Positions 15,592 to 26,440 of a stretch of 64,000 bases of DNA are shown here, piece after piece (the first letter of the stretch is position 1; each line of letters starts with the position of its first letter). The notes beneath the pieces were generated by a model, which had not been told where the DNA came from, did not search any database, and saw nothing but the letters and a program-made list of their open reading frames with translations. Position numbers and translations under genes: made by a program. The stretch is taken from the IMG/VR virus record IMGVR_UViG_3300027963_004416, positions 81,708 to 145,707 of that record. One strand, given 5' to 3'. The stretch comes from a virus.

Positions 15592-18500
15592 TGAGAGATA
15601 TTGAAAACTCTATTAGCAACTTTGTAGAGCTGCAGTTTCCTGAATTTTACAGAGAGGAAGGTCCGCTTTTCGTATTATTTGCTAAAGAATACTTTACGTT
15701 TCTTGAAACCTGTTATACATATGCCGAGTTAGAAGTTGACACAGGATTTAATATAGGAGATACAGTATCTCAAGGCGGGGCTACAGGCTCAATCGAAGCT
15801 AAGAGTGGTAAATTTATTTTAATAAGAAATACAAGCTCGGAAGGATTTAAGTGTAAGTTAAAGTGTCAAGAATTAATTTATATTTTAAGTTCTTCAGGTA
15901 GCCAAACATATATTGAATCTCTCTCCTCACCTAGCGTTTACTATCACTCAAGAAATCTTTTTGACTATAGAGATATTGATAAAACCGCTGATTATTTTTT
16001 AGTTTACTTTAAGGAAAAATATCTTAAAGGTATACAGTTTAATACTAATACTAGTAAAAGAAATCTTATAAAAGCAGCCTTCGACCTATTCAGAGCAAAA
16101 GGCACTGAGCGCTCTATAGACCTATTATTTAAATTAGTATTTGGAACCAAAGCGGAAGTATATTATCCGGGAGATGATATCCTGCGGCCCTCTGGCGGCA
16201 AGTGGAAGCTACCTGTATATCTTGAAGTATCCCGCAGTTCACGCACAACAAGCTATACAGGTAAACTTATCTCAGGATCTAAGTCTGGAGCTGAAGGGTT
16301 TGTAGAATCAATAATTACTAGAAATGTCAAAGGTAAATTAATTGACATTCTATACCTTAGCAATGCTAAAGGACCCTTTGTAGCAGGTGATATTATTACT
16401 GAGAATGGAATAATAGAAAATGCGCCAGTTCACCTAGGGTCTTTAAATTCTATTACTATTACTCAAGGCGGTAGCTTATTCGTAGTTGGTGAGATAGTCA
16501 ATATAGTAAGCGCTAGCGGTATATCTGGTAAAGCAATAGTTAATTCTATTTCTTCTGAGACAGGAATAGTGAGGTTTACTTTAGTAGATGGAGGGTGGGG
16601 ATATAGTGTTAATGCCACCTCTATCGTGTCAACGAAAGTTCTAGAATATTCTAATTACTATAATAGTAATACCTCTGTAACTGCATTTACCGACCATGAA
16701 ACTGTAGAGCAGAACCTGCATAGCTTAGGAATAACTGAGGTAGTAGGCCTATTGGAGGTTAAAGATTTTATTAATAATCCTAGCGGGGCAAATTCTGTTG
16801 TAGTACAGTCAGATCATGTGCTTAACTCCAATAGCGCAACTATAATTGTTAATACTCTAGCAAATAATATTTTAGCAAATGGTAATCTTAAAATACCTAA
16901 AAAGCAACTTTTAGTTGTTAATACTAGTATTTTTTACCCGGTTGGTTCAGTCGTAAATCAATCTAATGGCACCTCGCTACTTACAAAAGCAGTAGTAAAT
17001 GCAGTATCTAATGTAGCCGTACTTACTATAAATGCCACTCCTGTTATATCAGGAGTAGGTTTTCATATAGGTCAATTTATTACCCAGAACGGGACGGGAG
17101 CCAACGGCATCGTCGTTGCTGTACCATATACAAGCTATTACGGGTTTACAAATGTTACTCATGTCGTATTAAGAGGGGTAGGCGGTACATTTAATAATAC
17201 CGGGACATTAAACGTTTATCCGAGCGCAGCTAATCTTACTTTAGTATCTACTGCTACTCCAAATACCGCTCAACTTGGCTATCAAATACTACTTAATGAT
17301 AGCTCAGTACTCCCATCAGGTAATATACAATGGTTTGCAAATAATCTTATTTCTAATGCAACTATAGGAAATAGTACAATTATAGTATCATCGGATGTTG
17401 GTGGTATAATTTCGACAAATACATCTGTAACTGCGACTGGTAATGTAATTGGATCTAACTCAGGATACTTAGGAATTACTTCAGTTAACAATGCGTTTTA
17501 TTCTGTTAATGGTAACATTATAGTAGGTCGTCAAAGTAATTCAGTAGCAACTATTACTCTTGTTTCAAGCGGATCTGGGGCTAATGTTAGAGTAGGCTCT
17601 ATTACTGATACTGAGTCGGTAAGACTAGCACAGGATTTAATATCTTCTAATAATGTACTTAACGTGCCTTTTTATAATATGATTATTAATGGAGCAAACT
17701 CAGGATATGGATATTTAAGCGGTGTGCTTATTTTATACTCAGGCAGCTCATATTCAAATGCGGATGTAGTTACTTTTACTGGAGGAACCTATTCAGGATT
17801 TAGAGCAGGTAATGCTAGTATAGTAACTAATAGCAGCGGCGGTATTACTTCTGTAGTATTAGCTTCTAATGTTGGTAGTGGGTATAGCTCTTCACCTTCA
17901 GCTAACGTGGCTACTTCTACAGGCTCCGGAGCCATACTTTATCCATTATTCCCGCTAGGGTTTGTTAAAACTCCGGCTGGAGATCTTATAAATGATACTT
18001 TATTAAATATTTTTAGATTTCAAGATTATACTATTGGTAGTATTGCAACTTTAGCCGGTATCAACCCTGGTGAGAATTATAATTTGGCTCCCTTTATAAG
18101 AATAACGGAACCTGCAGTAGCGAGTCTCGGCAAAGAAGATGTTGTATTAAATGTTACTAATGTTAATAAATCATTTATAGTCGGTGAAAATATTAGACAG
18201 AGTGTAGTATTGTCCGGCAATACTATAACATCTAACAATCTAGTAGGCAACTCAAGTTATGCAAACGGTGAATTAGTTTATAGCACTAATGGTATCAGGC
18301 GTATAGCAGAAGGCACTATTGATACTATAACATCCTCCACTCCTAATTCTGTTATAAATGTATTGAACGTTATTGGTCAATTTAGCAATACAGTTACAGC
18401 TAGCAAGCTCACAGTAAGCTCCAACTCGTTGTTTAGTCCCGGTGATTTAATAAGACAAGGCACCGGAGGATCTCAGGCAAACGGTATATTAGTAACTTCT

Positions 18501-19271
18501 AATAATACTACGCTAATAGTAAAAAGTGTAAGCGGCACTTTTGCTGCTAACGCAACGGCCGTGACAAGTAGTAGTACTGGTAGTACAACTATATCGGCCG
18601 CAAATAATTCATTTAGCATTTATCAGCTTACAGGTAGTACCTCCAACTGCACATCCAATATACTTAACACTACTGTCTATACCTCTATTAAGACCGCTAA
18701 AGGTATAGTTAGATCTATTAATGGCAACTTTATTACTGTCAGGAGAAAAAGCCTATTCACAGAATTTGAAGTTTCATCTAGTAATACTCTTTATGGGATA
18801 ACATCGTATGCAAATGCCTCGGTGATTTCTGTTACGGGTGATGCGACTTCAAATGATGCAGGGGATAATGCTATAGTTTCTGCTAATGTAATAACGGCTA
18901 ACGGTAGTATTTCAGAACTTACTATATTTGATAGCGGGCTGGGATATCTAAATCAAGAAACCGTAGATATGGTCTCTTCTGCTACCGGCATTGAAGCTAC
19001 CGGTAAGGCAAATGTTATTAATCAGGGTACAGGCGAAGGATATTTTGAAACCAGTGATGGTTTCTTAAGCGATAATAAATTTATTCATGATGGAGTATAC
19101 TATCAAGAATATTCTTATGAGGTACAGAGTGAAATTCCATTAGATAAATATTCAGATATTCTAAAACAAATACTTCACGTAGCCGGTACTAATTTATTTG
19201 GTAAGGTACTAACTAGCTCTTATATTAATACTCCTGTCTCTGTTACCAATTCAAGTATAACTATAGTTTAA
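15591..19271 (+). CDS. 7: gp7-like large baseplate wedge protein
   Basis: 1226 residues (T4 gp7 1032). The N-terminal part resembles marine gp7-type wedge proteins: NFVELQFPEFYREEGPLFVL, FAKEYFTFLE, then RNLFDYRDIDKTADYFLVYF and KEKYLKGI, and DLFRAKGTERSIDLLFKLVF with GTKAEVYYPGDD. The long middle, roughly 230-1120, is a string of Asn/Ser/Thr/Gly-rich beta modules containing 'GxGY' and 'GDxIxxxG' turns, ending in FDSGLGYLNQETVDM. The conserved end EYSYEVQSEIPLDKYSDIL then LKQILHVAGTNLFGKV closes the protein. It lies between gp6 and gp8, as in T4. Assignment rests on order plus N- and C-terminal motifs. Confidence 0.75.
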   Translation: MRDIENSISNFVELQFPEFYREEGPLFVLFAKEYFTFLETCYTYAELEVDTGFNIGDTVSQGGATGSIEAKSGKFILIRNTSSEGFKCKLKCQELIYILSSSGSQTYIESLSSPSVYYHSRNLFDYRDIDKTADYFLVYFKEKYLKGIQFNTNTSKRNLIKAAFDLFRAKGTERSIDLLFKLVFGTKAEVYYPGDDILRPSGGKWKLPVYLEVSRSSRTTSYTGKLISGSKSGAEGFVESIITRNVKGKLIDILYLSNAKGPFVAGDIITENGIIENAPVHLGSLNSITITQGGSLFVVGEIVNIVSASGISGKAIVNSISSETGIVRFTLVDGGWGYSVNATSIVSTKVLEYSNYYNSNTSVTAFTDHETVEQNLHSLGITEVVGLLEVKDFINNPSGANSVVVQSDHVLNSNSATIIVNTLANNILANGNLKIPKKQLLVVNTSIFYPVGSVVNQSNGTSLLTKAVVNAVSNVAVLTINATPVISGVGFHIGQFITQNGTGANGIVVAVPYTSYYGFTNVTHVVLRGVGGTFNNTGTLNVYPSAANLTLVSTATPNTAQLGYQILLNDSSVLPSGNIQWFANNLISNATIGNSTIIVSSDVGGIISTNTSVTATGNVIGSNSGYLGITSVNNAFYSVNGNIIVGRQSNSVATITLVSSGSGANVRVGSITDTESVRLAQDLISSNNVLNVPFYNMIINGANSGYGYLSGVLILYSGSSYSNADVVTFTGGTYSGFRAGNASIVTNSSGGITSVVLASNVGSGYSSSPSANVATSTGSGAILYPLFPLGFVKTPAGDLINDTLLNIFRFQDYTIGSIATLAGINPGENYNLAPFIRITEPAVASLGKEDVVLNVTNVNKSFIVGENIRQSVVLSGNTITSNNLVGNSSYANGELVYSTNGIRRIAEGTIDTITSSTPNSVINVLNVIGQFSNTVTASKLTVSSNSLFSPGDLIRQGTGGSQANGILVTSNNTTLIVKSVSGTFAANATAVTSSSTGSTTISAANNSFSIYQLTGSTSNCTSNILNTTVYTSIKTAKGIVRSINGNFITVRRKSLFTEFEVSSSNTLYGITSYANASVISVTGDATSNDAGDNAIVSANVITANGSISELTIFDSGLGYLNQETVDMVSSATGIEATGKANVINQGTGEGYFETSDGFLSDNKFIHDGVYYQEYSYEVQSEIPLDKYSDILKQILHVAGTNLFGKVLTSSYINTPVSVTNSSITIV

Positions 19272-19272
19272 T

Positions 19273-21288
19273 ATGACTAAACTTTTAACAAATTATTCAA
19301 AACTACACTTAATAGATCAATTTATAGAGTCTTTTACGGAAAGCTCAAATAATGTTTATTATTTGTTTGTATCAAAACATACTGAATTTAATGATGATAA
19401 TGTACCTCCGGAGCTGTATGATAATACAGAGGTGTTAAAATCTAATTTTTATAAAGAATTAATCTTTGGTAAAAAGATCACCACTTCAGACGTAGCTACA
19501 ATGATACCCAGATATAACTGGACATCAAACACAGTATACAGCCAGTATTCAGATACAGATACCTCTCTATTTTCTAAAAAGTTTTATGTAGTAGTAGACA
19601 ACGGTTCATATTATTACGTTTATAAAGTCCTGGATAATAACTATGGTAGTACATCAACTGTAAGCCCTATTTCTAGCACTTCAGAGACCGCTTGTAATTT
19701 TATTACCACAGCCGATGGGTACATGTGGAAACTCATGTATAAGTTAGATGAAGCTAACTTTGAAAAGTTTGCTACTACTGATTACATGCCTGTAGCTTTT
19801 AGTACTAATGTATCTAGTTCTGCTGTTGCCGGCTCTATAGATAATATACTTGTTACTGATAGCGGGAGCGGGTATGTAAGCACTTTAACCGGTCAATTTC
19901 AATCCGACGATGTTAGAGATACTATACCTTTATTTGCAGGTAATAATACTACTTATAGACTTGTTTCTAATGCAGCCTCTAACAGTAGTTTTTACGTTGG
20001 TAGCGCAATTTATCTTTCTTCTGGTACCGGAGCAGGTGAACAAAGGAATATTCTAGCATACAATTCTAGTAATAGAGTTATAACAATATCCTCGCCCTTC
20101 TCCGCTAGCCCTGATTCTACTACAAGTTATTTTATATATCCAAGTGTAACTATTACAGGGGACGGCTCAGGGGCTACTGCGTATGCTATTGTTTCGTCTA
20201 ATGCTACTGTTAATAATTTTATCTCGTCAGTAAAAATTACTAATCGCGGTTATAACTACACATATGCATCTGCCACTGTTACTGGTAATACTGGCGGCGT
20301 GTCAAATACTGCTTCATTGAGGGTAGTTATGCCACCGGCTGGCGGTCATGGATATAACGCTCCGGAAGAGTTAGGCGCCTCACTCCTTGGGGTCAGTGTA
20401 AAATTAAGCAATACCGAAAATGACTATGTTACTACTGAAAATGATTTCAGAACCTACGGTATTGTAAGAGACATTCTATATGATAATGTTATTTTTACAC
20501 TTAATCAAACTCAAGGTACGTTTACCGGCACGGAAAAAATATACCAAGTAGACTATAAGATATTAACTGGAGTAGTAGCTACAGGAGCTACATCTAATAC
20601 GATCACCGGTACCACTACAGATTTTACTTCATCATTAAAGACGGGCGATGAGGTTATCATATTTGACACAGTGGGTAATGTGCAGTGCTTAAGAACTGTA
20701 ACCGCAATAGCTAATTCAACATCATTATCAGTAAATAGTAATGTTGGCTTTAGCGTTGCTAGTGCTCTTATAGCTCATGCAGCTATAACTGCTAGCGGAA
20801 TCAGGGCAGGAAATACTTTACCGTACATGAACTTATCTAACGTCGAGCCTAAATTCTATACCGGTAGTAAGATTATTGGTAGTGAATCAGGCGCATGGGC
20901 TAATATTTCTGCAATAAATATTAATGATAAGAGTTATAATAGTTGGAATTTTTTTGATAATAGAATAAAGATTAATTACTCTTCTTCGGCTGGTGTAATA
21001 CCTGAAGACTCACTTGTTTATCAGACTAGTATAGCTGATAGTAATGCATATTTCCATAGTAGTAATTCAAGCTTTATATTTCTTACTAATGAAAAAGGCA
21101 CTATAACTGCAAATCCTAATCAACTTCTTTATTCCGGTAACAGTGCAGCAAGTTATACATTAGGATCGACACGATACGAGCCGGATATAGTTGAAAGTTC
21201 GGGTAAAGTTTTATACGTAGAAAATATTCTTCCAGTTACTAGAAGTAATACTCAATCTGAAGTTTTCAGAGTAGTGCTTGATTTCTAA
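19273..21288 (+). CDS. 8: gp8-like baseplate wedge protein with inserted beta domains
   Basis: 671 residues, twice T4 gp8 (334). Conserved gp8 pieces are visible at both ends: YYLFVSKHTEFNDDNVPP, ATMIPRYNWTSNTVYSQY, FYVVVDNGSYYYVYKVLD, ITTADGYMWKLMYKLDEANF and the final VLYVENILPVTRSNTQSE with FRVVLDF, which corresponds to T4 IYMENRPPIIMAMDQTEE with INILFTF. Between about residues 190 and 560 lie inserted modules with 'GSGY' and 'NRGYNY' turns like those in gp7. Two bases separate it from gp7; an AGAGGTAAAA ribosome site for the next gene follows. Confidence 0.8.
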   Translation: MTKLLTNYSKLHLIDQFIESFTESSNNVYYLFVSKHTEFNDDNVPPELYDNTEVLKSNFYKELIFGKKITTSDVATMIPRYNWTSNTVYSQYSDTDTSLFSKKFYVVVDNGSYYYVYKVLDNNYGSTSTVSPISSTSETACNFITTADGYMWKLMYKLDEANFEKFATTDYMPVAFSTNVSSSAVAGSIDNILVTDSGSGYVSTLTGQFQSDDVRDTIPLFAGNNTTYRLVSNAASNSSFYVGSAIYLSSGTGAGEQRNILAYNSSNRVITISSPFSASPDSTTSYFIYPSVTITGDGSGATAYAIVSSNATVNNFISSVKITNRGYNYTYASATVTGNTGGVSNTASLRVVMPPAGGHGYNAPEELGASLLGVSVKLSNTENDYVTTENDFRTYGIVRDILYDNVIFTLNQTQGTFTGTEKIYQVDYKILTGVVATGATSNTITGTTTDFTSSLKTGDEVIIFDTVGNVQCLRTVTAIANSTSLSVNSNVGFSVASALIAHAAITASGIRAGNTLPYMNLSNVEPKFYTGSKIIGSESGAWANISAININDKSYNSWNFFDNRIKINYSSSAGVIPEDSLVYQTSIADSNAYFHSSNSSFIFLTNEKGTITANPNQLLYSGNSAASYTLGSTRYEPDIVESSGKVLYVENILPVTRSNTQSEVFRVVLDF

Positions 21289-21297
21289 GAGGTAAAA

Positions 21298-24200
21298 ATG
21301 TCAATCGAGACAAATCTTAACACAACCCCGTATTTTGATGATTATAGCGAACAGAAAGACTTTGCAAAGGTTCTTTTTAGGCCTGGTGTAGCTCTTCAAG
21401 CTAGAGAATTAACTCAACTTCAAGATATACTACAGAAGCAAATAGAACGATTTGGTGATCATATCTTCAAGTCTGGTACAGTTATAAGCGGTACTAACTT
21501 TCAGTTTTATGATAGATTAAACTATGTTAAGATTTTAGATGAGCAGGTAGACGGGATGCCTGTTAATCCAGCCGGGTATCAAGGCCTTTTTGTTAAAAAT
21601 AGTTCCAATTTAATTGCTAAGGTAGTTAATTACAAAACCGGTTATCAGTCACGCGATCCAGAAACTAACTATCTCTATTTAAATTATTTAAATTCAAGTA
21701 TCACAGGTAATACACCTTTTTATTCTAATAATGATGTACTTACAGTCTATAATCAAGATTGGAGATTATATGACTTTACCATAACTAATGGTGGTACATC
21801 TATATCAAATAATGACTCAGTACAAATTACTAGCGCGCTTCTAGTAAAATCAAGTAATGTTACTACAGGTGATATCACCCAAGTCGTAGGCACAAATACG
21901 GCTAACGCTACAGTTACTGAAGCAAATTCTATTTTCGGTACTATTACAGTAAACGGTATTACTTATAGTAATAATGACGGCTATAGAATACTTAGAATTA
22001 GACCTATAACCAATGATCTAGCTAACTCATCTGCAAATTCTGCTAAGTGGTCTATTTTACCTAACTATAGTGTTTTACAGGGTAGCAATACAGCTAACGT
22101 AGTAGCGTTGATAGGTACAGGAGCTAAAGCTACCATTACAACAGACGGCTCAGGTATAATATCGGATGTGTCCCTTACTGCGGTGGGCAGTGGCTACGTA
22201 GTCGTACCTCACGTTGGAATTCGTAGTTCAGTAGGAGCAATTAGTTCAGTAAATATTACTGCATTAAATTACGCCGGTCAAGTAACTGTAGCTTCAGATG
22301 CTTACAACGCTAACAGTACTACCCCCGTCGGTACAGCGTATGCATTCGGAGTGACCGAAGGTATTATTTACCAGAAAGGAATGTTCTTAAGAGTTGAGCC
22401 TCAGACTATAATAGTTAATTCTTATAGCTCTAATGTAGATAATGTGACGGTAGGATTTATATCAAACGAAAGTATAGTCAATAGTTCAGCTGATGCGTCT
22501 CTTCTTGACACTGCAACAGGAACATCTAATTTTGCCGCACCAGGTGCGCATCGTTTAAAGCTCACACCTACCTTAGAAGTAATAAACACTTCCAATGCTG
22601 CATCTAATAATTCATTCTTTCCGCTAGTTGATTTTAGAGATGGTCAACCTTACCGTCAGTTTAAAACAACATCTTACTCAGAAATTGCAAAAGAATTCGA
22701 AAGAAGAACGGATGAGACTAATGGTAACTTTGTTATAGATCCTTTTTTAGTATCTTCAACCGATAAAGAAACTTGGAGCAATACTTATTTTGACGTTATA
22801 GTGGAGCCTGGTCTAGCATATATTGATGGGGTACGAGTTGGTACAGAAAGAGCTACTAGACTCAACACAAGAAGAGGTAATGATAGTATCTCTTATACTA
22901 ATCAAACTTTAAGTTTAAACTATGGAAATTTTGTTAATGTAAGAGAGCTAGCAGGGCAGTTTAATTTTAAAACTGGTGATTCGGTAGACCTATACGACAC
23001 AGCTAAAACTTATATAACTACAGGTACTTTTGCTAATTCTACTATTACGCCTGCAGGTAATAAAATAGGTACTGCTAAAGTTAGGTCTCTGGTTTTTGAT
23101 AGCGGCACACCAGGCACTAACACTGCTGTTTATAGAATGTATCTTTTTGATATAAGAGTAGACCAAGGAAAGTCGTTTAAAAATAATGTTAAGAGTATTT
23201 TTTATAACGGGACAGATGATGGCATTGCTGACATCATACTAAGCGATGATCCTGCATCAGGCGCTAATGTAGCATTGTTACGCGATAGTACTTTTAATTC
23301 ATTAGTTTTCCCTGTAGATGATCTAGCAGGTTCAAAAACTGTTTATAGTACAAATAATGTATCCTATAGCTACAGAACATCCGCTCAGTCAAATATAAGC
23401 ACTGTGGCTAGAATTTCGTTAGTATTAACAGGTGGCACTACTAGATTTCCATATGGAAATAATGTAACTCTATCCTCTGTCCAGAGAAGAGATCTAATAA
23501 TTACTCCTATAGTTAATGCTACGTCAAGTAATGTAACTACTAATGTTACTGCAACAAGCTCTAGCAAAACTATTATAGCTACCGGTATAGGTGATCCGTT
23601 CGAAGCCGGTGACTTTATTAAAGTATATAATAACAGTAATACCGCACAGACTATGTTTACTCAGGTTACATCAGTCGATGATGCTTTCACTCTAACTGTA
23701 GCTAATAATTGGGGGTACGGTACAAATACTCAACTATACGCTGCAAGACATTTTCCAGCCAATGTACCTATCCCAATCGAAGATTCAAGAGTTTCGGCTA
23801 ACTTAAACAATACGGGCACTACCCTAACAATTAATTTAAGTAATACTGCCGGGCAGCTTACTTTCAGCTCATCTGCTAATGTATACGTCTCATATAACGC
23901 TAAGGTCACTGGTGCCCAAGAGGTATCTAAGTCAATTAAAAGAGGATTATTAGTAAAGCTTCGCTTAGCTAATAATGTTGCAACTAATAGAGGACCATGG
24001 TGTTTAGGTATCCCAGATGTTTTTAGACTAAACAAAGTATACATCGGAAATAGTAGTGTTAATACTAATTCTACTAGTATTACTCAATACTTTTATGTTA
24101 ATAATGGTCAACAAAACGACTATTACGGGCACTCACATTTAGTATTAAAAGACAAGAAAAAAATTACATTAGATAATAATAATGATTGGCTATTAGTAGA

Positions 24201-25881
24201 GGTTGACGCTTACGGCCTAACCTCACCTGCAGATGCTGGATACTTCGTGACAGATTCATACACCGTAGATTTCAGCAACGCTACTAGAAGTGCATTGGGT
24301 AATTCAGCTGTTAATCCAGGGGAAATACCAGATTTTAGGGACAGCAAAGGTAAGGTTTATAATATTATTGATGTAGTGGATTTTAGACCTAGAACTACCA
24401 ACACGACGGTTTTAACTAGTACATTAGCAAGTGCTAATGTCAACCCACCCAATACGGTAAATCTTGGCACACATGATAAGCTCTTCCCCCAGCCTGACTC
24501 TTCATTTACATACGACTTTTCTGCATTTATTGGCAGACAGGACAGAGTTGTAATAGACAAAAATAGTAATATTACAGTTATTGAGGGTAGAGCAGATAAA
24601 GTTAACAAACAGCCTCCTAATACACCAGTAGGTACAGTAAGCTTAGCTATTCTAGATATACCGCCGTATCCTACCGTACCAGTAGTACCTAATGATAATG
24701 TAGTAGCTTTAGGTGCTACGAAGGTAGGAGGAGATAGCGGTCCAATATATGATAAGCAAAAAAATTATACAGTAAAAGAAGTAGGGATGACCTTACAGAG
24801 CATTCAGCCAAAAAGATTTACTATGGCTGATATTGGTAAACTTGAACGTAGAATTGAAGATTTAGAATACTATACTAGCCTTAACGAGCTAGAAAAATCA
24901 GTAAAAGATATAAACATTCCTAGTGAGCTGGACCCTGCTAAAAATAGATTTAAAAATGGATTTTTTGTAGATCCGTTTAATGACTATGCTGCTACAGATA
25001 TTAGCAACCCTGAGTTAACATGCGAGATTAACCAGGCAATAAGTCTACTTGTACCTCCGTCAGATAAACTAAACTTAATGTGCAGATTTAATTACAGTAA
25101 TACTAATACATTAGGTAGTCTTAGATCTGAGGACCCTTTAGCTGAACCAGGTCTTAATAATTTTGGTGAATCAGTTTTAATGTTACCACCAAACGGAGTA
25201 TCTGCAATTATTAATCAAGGAAAATTTACTTCTGCCGTGACAGGGACTGGGGGTAATTATGTGTTCGTAGGTGATATGAGTATTAAGCCAAGAAACCTTA
25301 AAGTAGAGCTTAAGGCCGAACTTCGCATTACTCAACGATATGCATCACCTGAACCTCCAAGGAGATTTAAAATTATTTGCGGAGAGCTAGCATCTCAAGG
25401 TAAACTTGATAAGACTCTAAATGAGCTAGATCAAAAGTTTGGATTAATATATCTAAAAAGATACCCTACAAGCTACATGGGATATCTATATTTCGCCTCC
25501 TTTATAGTTGCGGTGTTGAGAAATGAAGACACCCCTGGGTTTGAATTTATAAAAAATAAAGAAAAACAAAAACAGATTAAAAATAAAATTACACAGCTTG
25601 CTATAAAGTATGCCGGTATAGATGACTGGGCTCAATTTATGGGGTGGGTAATGACAGGCGGAAAGGGATATAACTTTACACTAACAGGGGCAGCTGTAAC
25701 AGCCTGGGGTGTACTGTTAGGGTATATTTTAGGTCTTATTTTTAATCCTAAAGCCCCTTTAAACACTTTAAGAGCTTACATAGCGCTGGTTGTGGGTTGG
25801 TCTTTTGCTCCTATAGCTACGATTTGTAAACCTATAGATTACTGCATTAATATTTTTAGAAAATTCAGAGGTAAGAAGTAA
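21298..25881 (+). CDS. giant DUF4815-type baseplate/fibre protein with hydrophobic C-terminus
   Basis: 1527 residues. The N-terminus (TTPYFDDYSEQKDFAKVLFR, PGVALQARELTQLQDIL, QKQIERFGDHIFKSGTVI) is the DUF4815 signature found in structural proteins of T4-like marine phages. Residues about 90-330 are Ser/Thr/Asn beta modules; KRFTMADIGKLERRIEDLEYYTSLNELEK near 1175-1205 is a helical coil that may trimerise. After a beta region the last 130 residues are odd: a Lys-rich helix (NKEKQKQIKNKITQLAIKYA) and two hydrophobic stretches, GAAVTAWGVLLGYILGLIF and AYIALVVGWSFAPIATI, which look membrane-inserting. Likely attached to the baseplate periphery in the gp9/gp10 position; precise role unknown. Ribosome site AGAGG at 21289. 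Confidence 0.65.
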   Translation: MSIETNLNTTPYFDDYSEQKDFAKVLFRPGVALQARELTQLQDILQKQIERFGDHIFKSGTVISGTNFQFYDRLNYVKILDEQVDGMPVNPAGYQGLFVKNSSNLIAKVVNYKTGYQSRDPETNYLYLNYLNSSITGNTPFYSNNDVLTVYNQDWRLYDFTITNGGTSISNNDSVQITSALLVKSSNVTTGDITQVVGTNTANATVTEANSIFGTITVNGITYSNNDGYRILRIRPITNDLANSSANSAKWSILPNYSVLQGSNTANVVALIGTGAKATITTDGSGIISDVSLTAVGSGYVVVPHVGIRSSVGAISSVNITALNYAGQVTVASDAYNANSTTPVGTAYAFGVTEGIIYQKGMFLRVEPQTIIVNSYSSNVDNVTVGFISNESIVNSSADASLLDTATGTSNFAAPGAHRLKLTPTLEVINTSNAASNNSFFPLVDFRDGQPYRQFKTTSYSEIAKEFERRTDETNGNFVIDPFLVSSTDKETWSNTYFDVIVEPGLAYIDGVRVGTERATRLNTRRGNDSISYTNQTLSLNYGNFVNVRELAGQFNFKTGDSVDLYDTAKTYITTGTFANSTITPAGNKIGTAKVRSLVFDSGTPGTNTAVYRMYLFDIRVDQGKSFKNNVKSIFYNGTDDGIADIILSDDPASGANVALLRDSTFNSLVFPVDDLAGSKTVYSTNNVSYSYRTSAQSNISTVARISLVLTGGTTRFPYGNNVTLSSVQRRDLIITPIVNATSSNVTTNVTATSSSKTIIATGIGDPFEAGDFIKVYNNSNTAQTMFTQVTSVDDAFTLTVANNWGYGTNTQLYAARHFPANVPIPIEDSRVSANLNNTGTTLTINLSNTAGQLTFSSSANVYVSYNAKVTGAQEVSKSIKRGLLVKLRLANNVATNRGPWCLGIPDVFRLNKVYIGNSSVNTNSTSITQYFYVNNGQQNDYYGHSHLVLKDKKKITLDNNNDWLLVEVDAYGLTSPADAGYFVTDSYTVDFSNATRSALGNSAVNPGEIPDFRDSKGKVYNIIDVVDFRPRTTNTTVLTSTLASANVNPPNTVNLGTHDKLFPQPDSSFTYDFSAFIGRQDRVVIDKNSNITVIEGRADKVNKQPPNTPVGTVSLAILDIPPYPTVPVVPNDNVVALGATKVGGDSGPIYDKQKNYTVKEVGMTLQSIQPKRFTMADIGKLERRIEDLEYYTSLNELEKSVKDINIPSELDPAKNRFKNGFFVDPFNDYAATDISNPELTCEINQAISLLVPPSDKLNLMCRFNYSNTNTLGSLRSEDPLAEPGLNNFGESVLMLPPNGVSAIINQGKFTSAVTGTGGNYVFVGDMSIKPRNLKVELKAELRITQRYASPEPPRRFKIICGELASQGKLDKTLNELDQKFGLIYLKRYPTSYMGYLYFASFIVAVLRNEDTPGFEFIKNKEKQKQIKNKITQLAIKYAGIDDWAQFMGWVMTGGKGYNFTLTGAAVTAWGVLLGYILGLIFNPKAPLNTLRAYIALVVGWSFAPIATICKPIDYCINIFRKFRGKK

Positions 25882-26429
25882 TGACTAATTTTTTAAACAA
25901 TACATCCGCGTTTAAGGTTGCTATACCTGCAGGATCAAATGATCAAGGAATATCATCGAGTATTCTTTCATCTCAACAAATCGCAGGTCAAAGCTTTGAA
26001 GTATATATCTACGGACTAAATATACGAACAGATCTTAATGTTTATATTGATGGTGTTCTTGTTAGCACCAGTAATATCCAGCCTTATACCGGGCAGAAGG
26101 GCGGTAATTTACAGACTGACGGTAATGGTAATGTGAGCTTCTACGTTTATTTTAGTGATCCTGTCCCTAATATTAAAAATGTACCTGAAGCCGACTTTAT
26201 TAATGCTTTAAAAAGAAATACAAAATTATTAAATGTAGTAGTAGTTGACCGGGCAAGTATAAACGGCTCAAGTCTTCCAGATAATTTTAGAACGATTGCA
26301 CGGTGTTATGCCGAGCAAAGTATTAATAGAACATATGAGACCACATTTAATGTTGTTAGAGATGTTATAGATACTAGAACAAATTCAAAAAGTACCACTA
26401 CTCTTGGCTCACAAACTCTACTTACTTAA
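25881..26429 (+). CDS. structural protein of unknown function
   Basis: 182 residues, no family recognised. It reads as a compact beta protein: SFEVYIYGLNIRTDLNVYID then GNVSFYVYFSD, with a helix DFINALKRNTKLLNVVVVD and an Arg/Thr-rich tail. The pattern 'GL-x-x-x-T-x-x-x-V-Y-x-D-G' looks like an immunoglobulin-like strand pair. It overlaps the DUF4815 gene by one base and precedes another tail protein, so a baseplate or fibre-attachment role is likely. No catalytic motif seen. Confidence 0.6.
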   Translation: MTNFLNNTSAFKVAIPAGSNDQGISSSILSSQQIAGQSFEVYIYGLNIRTDLNVYIDGVLVSTSNIQPYTGQKGGNLQTDGNGNVSFYVYFSDPVPNIKNVPEADFINALKRNTKLLNVVVVDRASINGSSLPDNFRTIARCYAEQSINRTYETTFNVVRDVIDTRTNSKSTTTLGSQTLLT

Positions 26430-26440
26430 TGGAATAAAAA

